Source: Candidatus Pelagibacter sp. (lineage in GTDB: Bacteria; Pseudomonadota; Alphaproteobacteria; Pelagibacterales; Pelagibacteraceae). From it: a DNA stretch of 7,462 nt. Location: the NCBI GenBank assembly GCA_002704625.1, contig PAGZ01000037.1, forward strand, positions 7,449 through 14,910, read 5' to 3'. Position numbers and translations under genes: made by a program. Below the pieces are notes generated by a model. That model ran no database searches. It was not told the DNA's origin and saw only the letters and a list, made by a program, of their open reading frames with translations. Below are positions 6,663 to 7,462 of this stretch, piece after piece; within the stretch, counting starts at the first letter, position 1; each line of letters starts with the position of its first letter.

Positions 6663-6732
6663 TTCTTATGTTGATAGTAATAGATAATTCTTTTTTTAAT
6701 TAAAAAAAATATTTATAAAAAGGAGACCTGCT
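6663..6732. other. 70-bp intergenic stretch with AT palindrome and weak promoter candidate
   Basis: The gap between the GYWLWK gene and the ABC exporter gene contains an 18-bp perfect all-AT palindrome, seven T, AATT, seven A (6691-6708). On the minus strand a promoter-like pair TAGATA (6739-6734) and TATAAA (6717-6712), with a 16-bp spacer, could start transcription of the exporter gene with a leader of about 40 nt. Each element is a 4 to 5 of 6 match, and AT richness makes chance matches likely. The exporter gene may instead be read through from upstream. Confidence 0.3.
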
Positions 6733-6734
6733 TT
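6702..6734 (-). terminator. Weak candidate terminator after the GYWLWK gene
   Basis: Directly after the TAA at 6735-6733 the minus strand can fold AGG-TCT-CCT (6729-6721), extended through one mismatch and a G-U pair to an A-rich foot. This is followed by a T-rich run including eight T at 6709-6702. The stem is short and the foot shares bases with the U-tract, so termination may be partial or absent. Confidence 0.25.
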
Positions 6735-7462
6735 ATCTATTATGCCTAAACCTAGGTTTTCTTGAGGTTTCAAAATACTGAATTTCTTTTCCGAATTTGT
6801 TAGGAAATAGATTAAAATTTATTTTATCTTTTATTCCGTAACCTTTTCTTCTAACTGTTAAAAATGGAAAATCGTACTGTTTTTCAATTTTTTCTTGAAA
6901 TTGATTTTCATTTTCTAATAGATGTGTTCCGTATAATTTTTTTATAATACTTGAAATACTTTGATCATGCCTATTTTCAATAAATCCTTCGTTTTGGTTC
7001 TGCTGATACTTGTCAGTAATCAAAAACGGATCAAAAATAATTGTTTTTATAAATTCTTCTAGGTAGTTTTTAGTGTGTTTATTATTTTTAAACATAAGAA
7101 CAGAGGCATTAATCTGTGGTGTATTTAAAAGGATTTTATCATTTTCACATTGAAAATATTTTAACAATTCTTTGTTTGTCCACTTAAATTCTAAATTCTT
7201 ATCAAGTTCTTTGAAACTTACACTGCCAAAATTTGAACTGTTTAAAATATCTAAATATTCTGTATATCTTTTTTTTGCATGAAAATTAATAGAAGAACCG
7301 GCATCTAGATAAATTACTATATCTCCTCTTTTAGAATTTTCTATTATTTTATTAATAAAATAATACTTCCAGAGCCAATAGCCTACTCCTCTTTTTTGCT
7401 TAAGCACCAATTCAAAATCTTGATAAAATTTTTTGTCAATATCTTTAGGAGAATATGAATAA
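6733..7462 (-). CDS. GT-A-like putative glycosyltransferase, GYWLWK family, 5' end cut by the window edge
   Basis: The frame is open from the stop at 6733 to the right window edge, giving 242 visible residues. A TTG at 7410 could be read as a start, but 17 further sense codons upstream encode YSYSPKDIDKKFYQDFE, which continues the family pattern, so the true start lies outside. Counting from the edge, the landmarks are KQKRGVGYWLWKYYF (21-35), DIVIYLDAGSS (47-57) with D53 in the place of a DxD motif, NASVLMFKN (118-126), comparable to the NxGV-type strand of sugar transferases, RHDQSISSIIKK (164-175), and TVRRKGYG (202-209). Proteins of this type are usually annotated as hypothetical or glycosyltransferase-like proteins in capsule and O-antigen loci; the GT-A relationship is inferred from motif order, and no sugar can be named. 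There are no membrane helices. The C-terminus is basic (RKPRFRHNR). A 70-bp gap separates it from the exporter gene. Confidence 0.8.
   Translation of the reverse strand, partial: YSYSPKDIDKKFYQDFELVLKQKRGVGYWLWKYYFINKIIENSKRGDIVIYLDAGSSINFHAKKRYTEYLDILNSSNFGSVSFKELDKNLEFKWTNKELLKYFQCENDKILLNTPQINASVLMFKNNKHTKNYLEEFIKTIIFDPFLITDKYQQNQNEGFIENRHDQSISSIIKKLYGTHLLENENQFQEKIEKQYDFPFLTVRRKGYGIKDKINFNLFPNKFGKEIQYFETSRKPRFRHNR

Noticed and set aside
7408..7410. TTG as start codon of the GYWLWK gene
   Set aside because: The frame stays open to the window edge and the upstream residues (SPKDIDKKFY) look like the family's N-terminal continuation, so the gene is cut rather than started here.
1..7462. CRISPR array, tRNA, rRNA, transposase, attachment site, toxin-antitoxin or phage-defence module
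   Set aside because: Coding genes fill nearly the whole window. The only gaps are 60 and 70 bp, with no regularly spaced repeats, cloverleaf-like sequence, mobile-element ends or relevant protein motifs.

Overview
This is a very AT-rich window (well under 30% GC by eye). Its proteins are rich in K, N and I, all are read with the standard code, and the six visible stop codons are TAA or TAG. It looks like a piece of a surface-polysaccharide (O-antigen, capsule or exopolysaccharide) biosynthesis locus from a low-GC bacterium. Genes are packed tightly and usually overlap, and recognisable Shine-Dalgarno sites are rare. This would fit a streamlined marine lineage such as Pelagibacterales or high-light Prochlorococcus, but no marker gene fixes the taxon, so that is inference only.

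Layout, right to left along the minus strand. The right edge cuts the 5' end of a gene for a GT-A-like putative glycosyltransferase with a GYWLWK motif (6733-7462). After a 70-bp gap comes a fused ABC exporter of the lipid-linked oligosaccharide flippase type (5061-6662), whose Q-loop glutamine is missing. A lone plus-strand GT4-type glycosyltransferase gene (3963-5075) overlaps the 3' end of the exporter gene tail-to-tail by 15 bp. A 60-bp divergent promoter region (3903-3962) separates it from a minus-strand operon: a GT4 with a Cys cluster (2751-3902, GTG start), a GT2 (2048-2758), a compact GT4 (1125-2048), a GT4 of the PWGGGN/HHWGANW type (86-1135), and the first 31 codons of a hydrophobic protein running off the left edge (1-93). 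Every junction in this operon overlaps, by 8, 1, 11 and 8 nt.

How the parts may work together (inference): the glycosyltransferases would add sugars one after another to a lipid carrier on the inner face of the inner membrane, and the ABC protein could flip the lipid-linked product. The truncated membrane protein at the left could be a polymerase, ligase, flippase or another membrane enzyme. The window shows no sugar-nucleotide biosynthesis genes and no priming phosphoglycosyltransferase; these would have to lie elsewhere. I see no RNA genes, CRISPR array, insertion sequence or defence module. The most unusual points are the altered Q-loop, a pair of mutually exclusive hairpins just ahead of the gene at 86-1135, the mirror-like promoter region with possible near-leaderless starts, and the hidden partial gene at the left edge. 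I did not find convincing evidence of an undescribed system.
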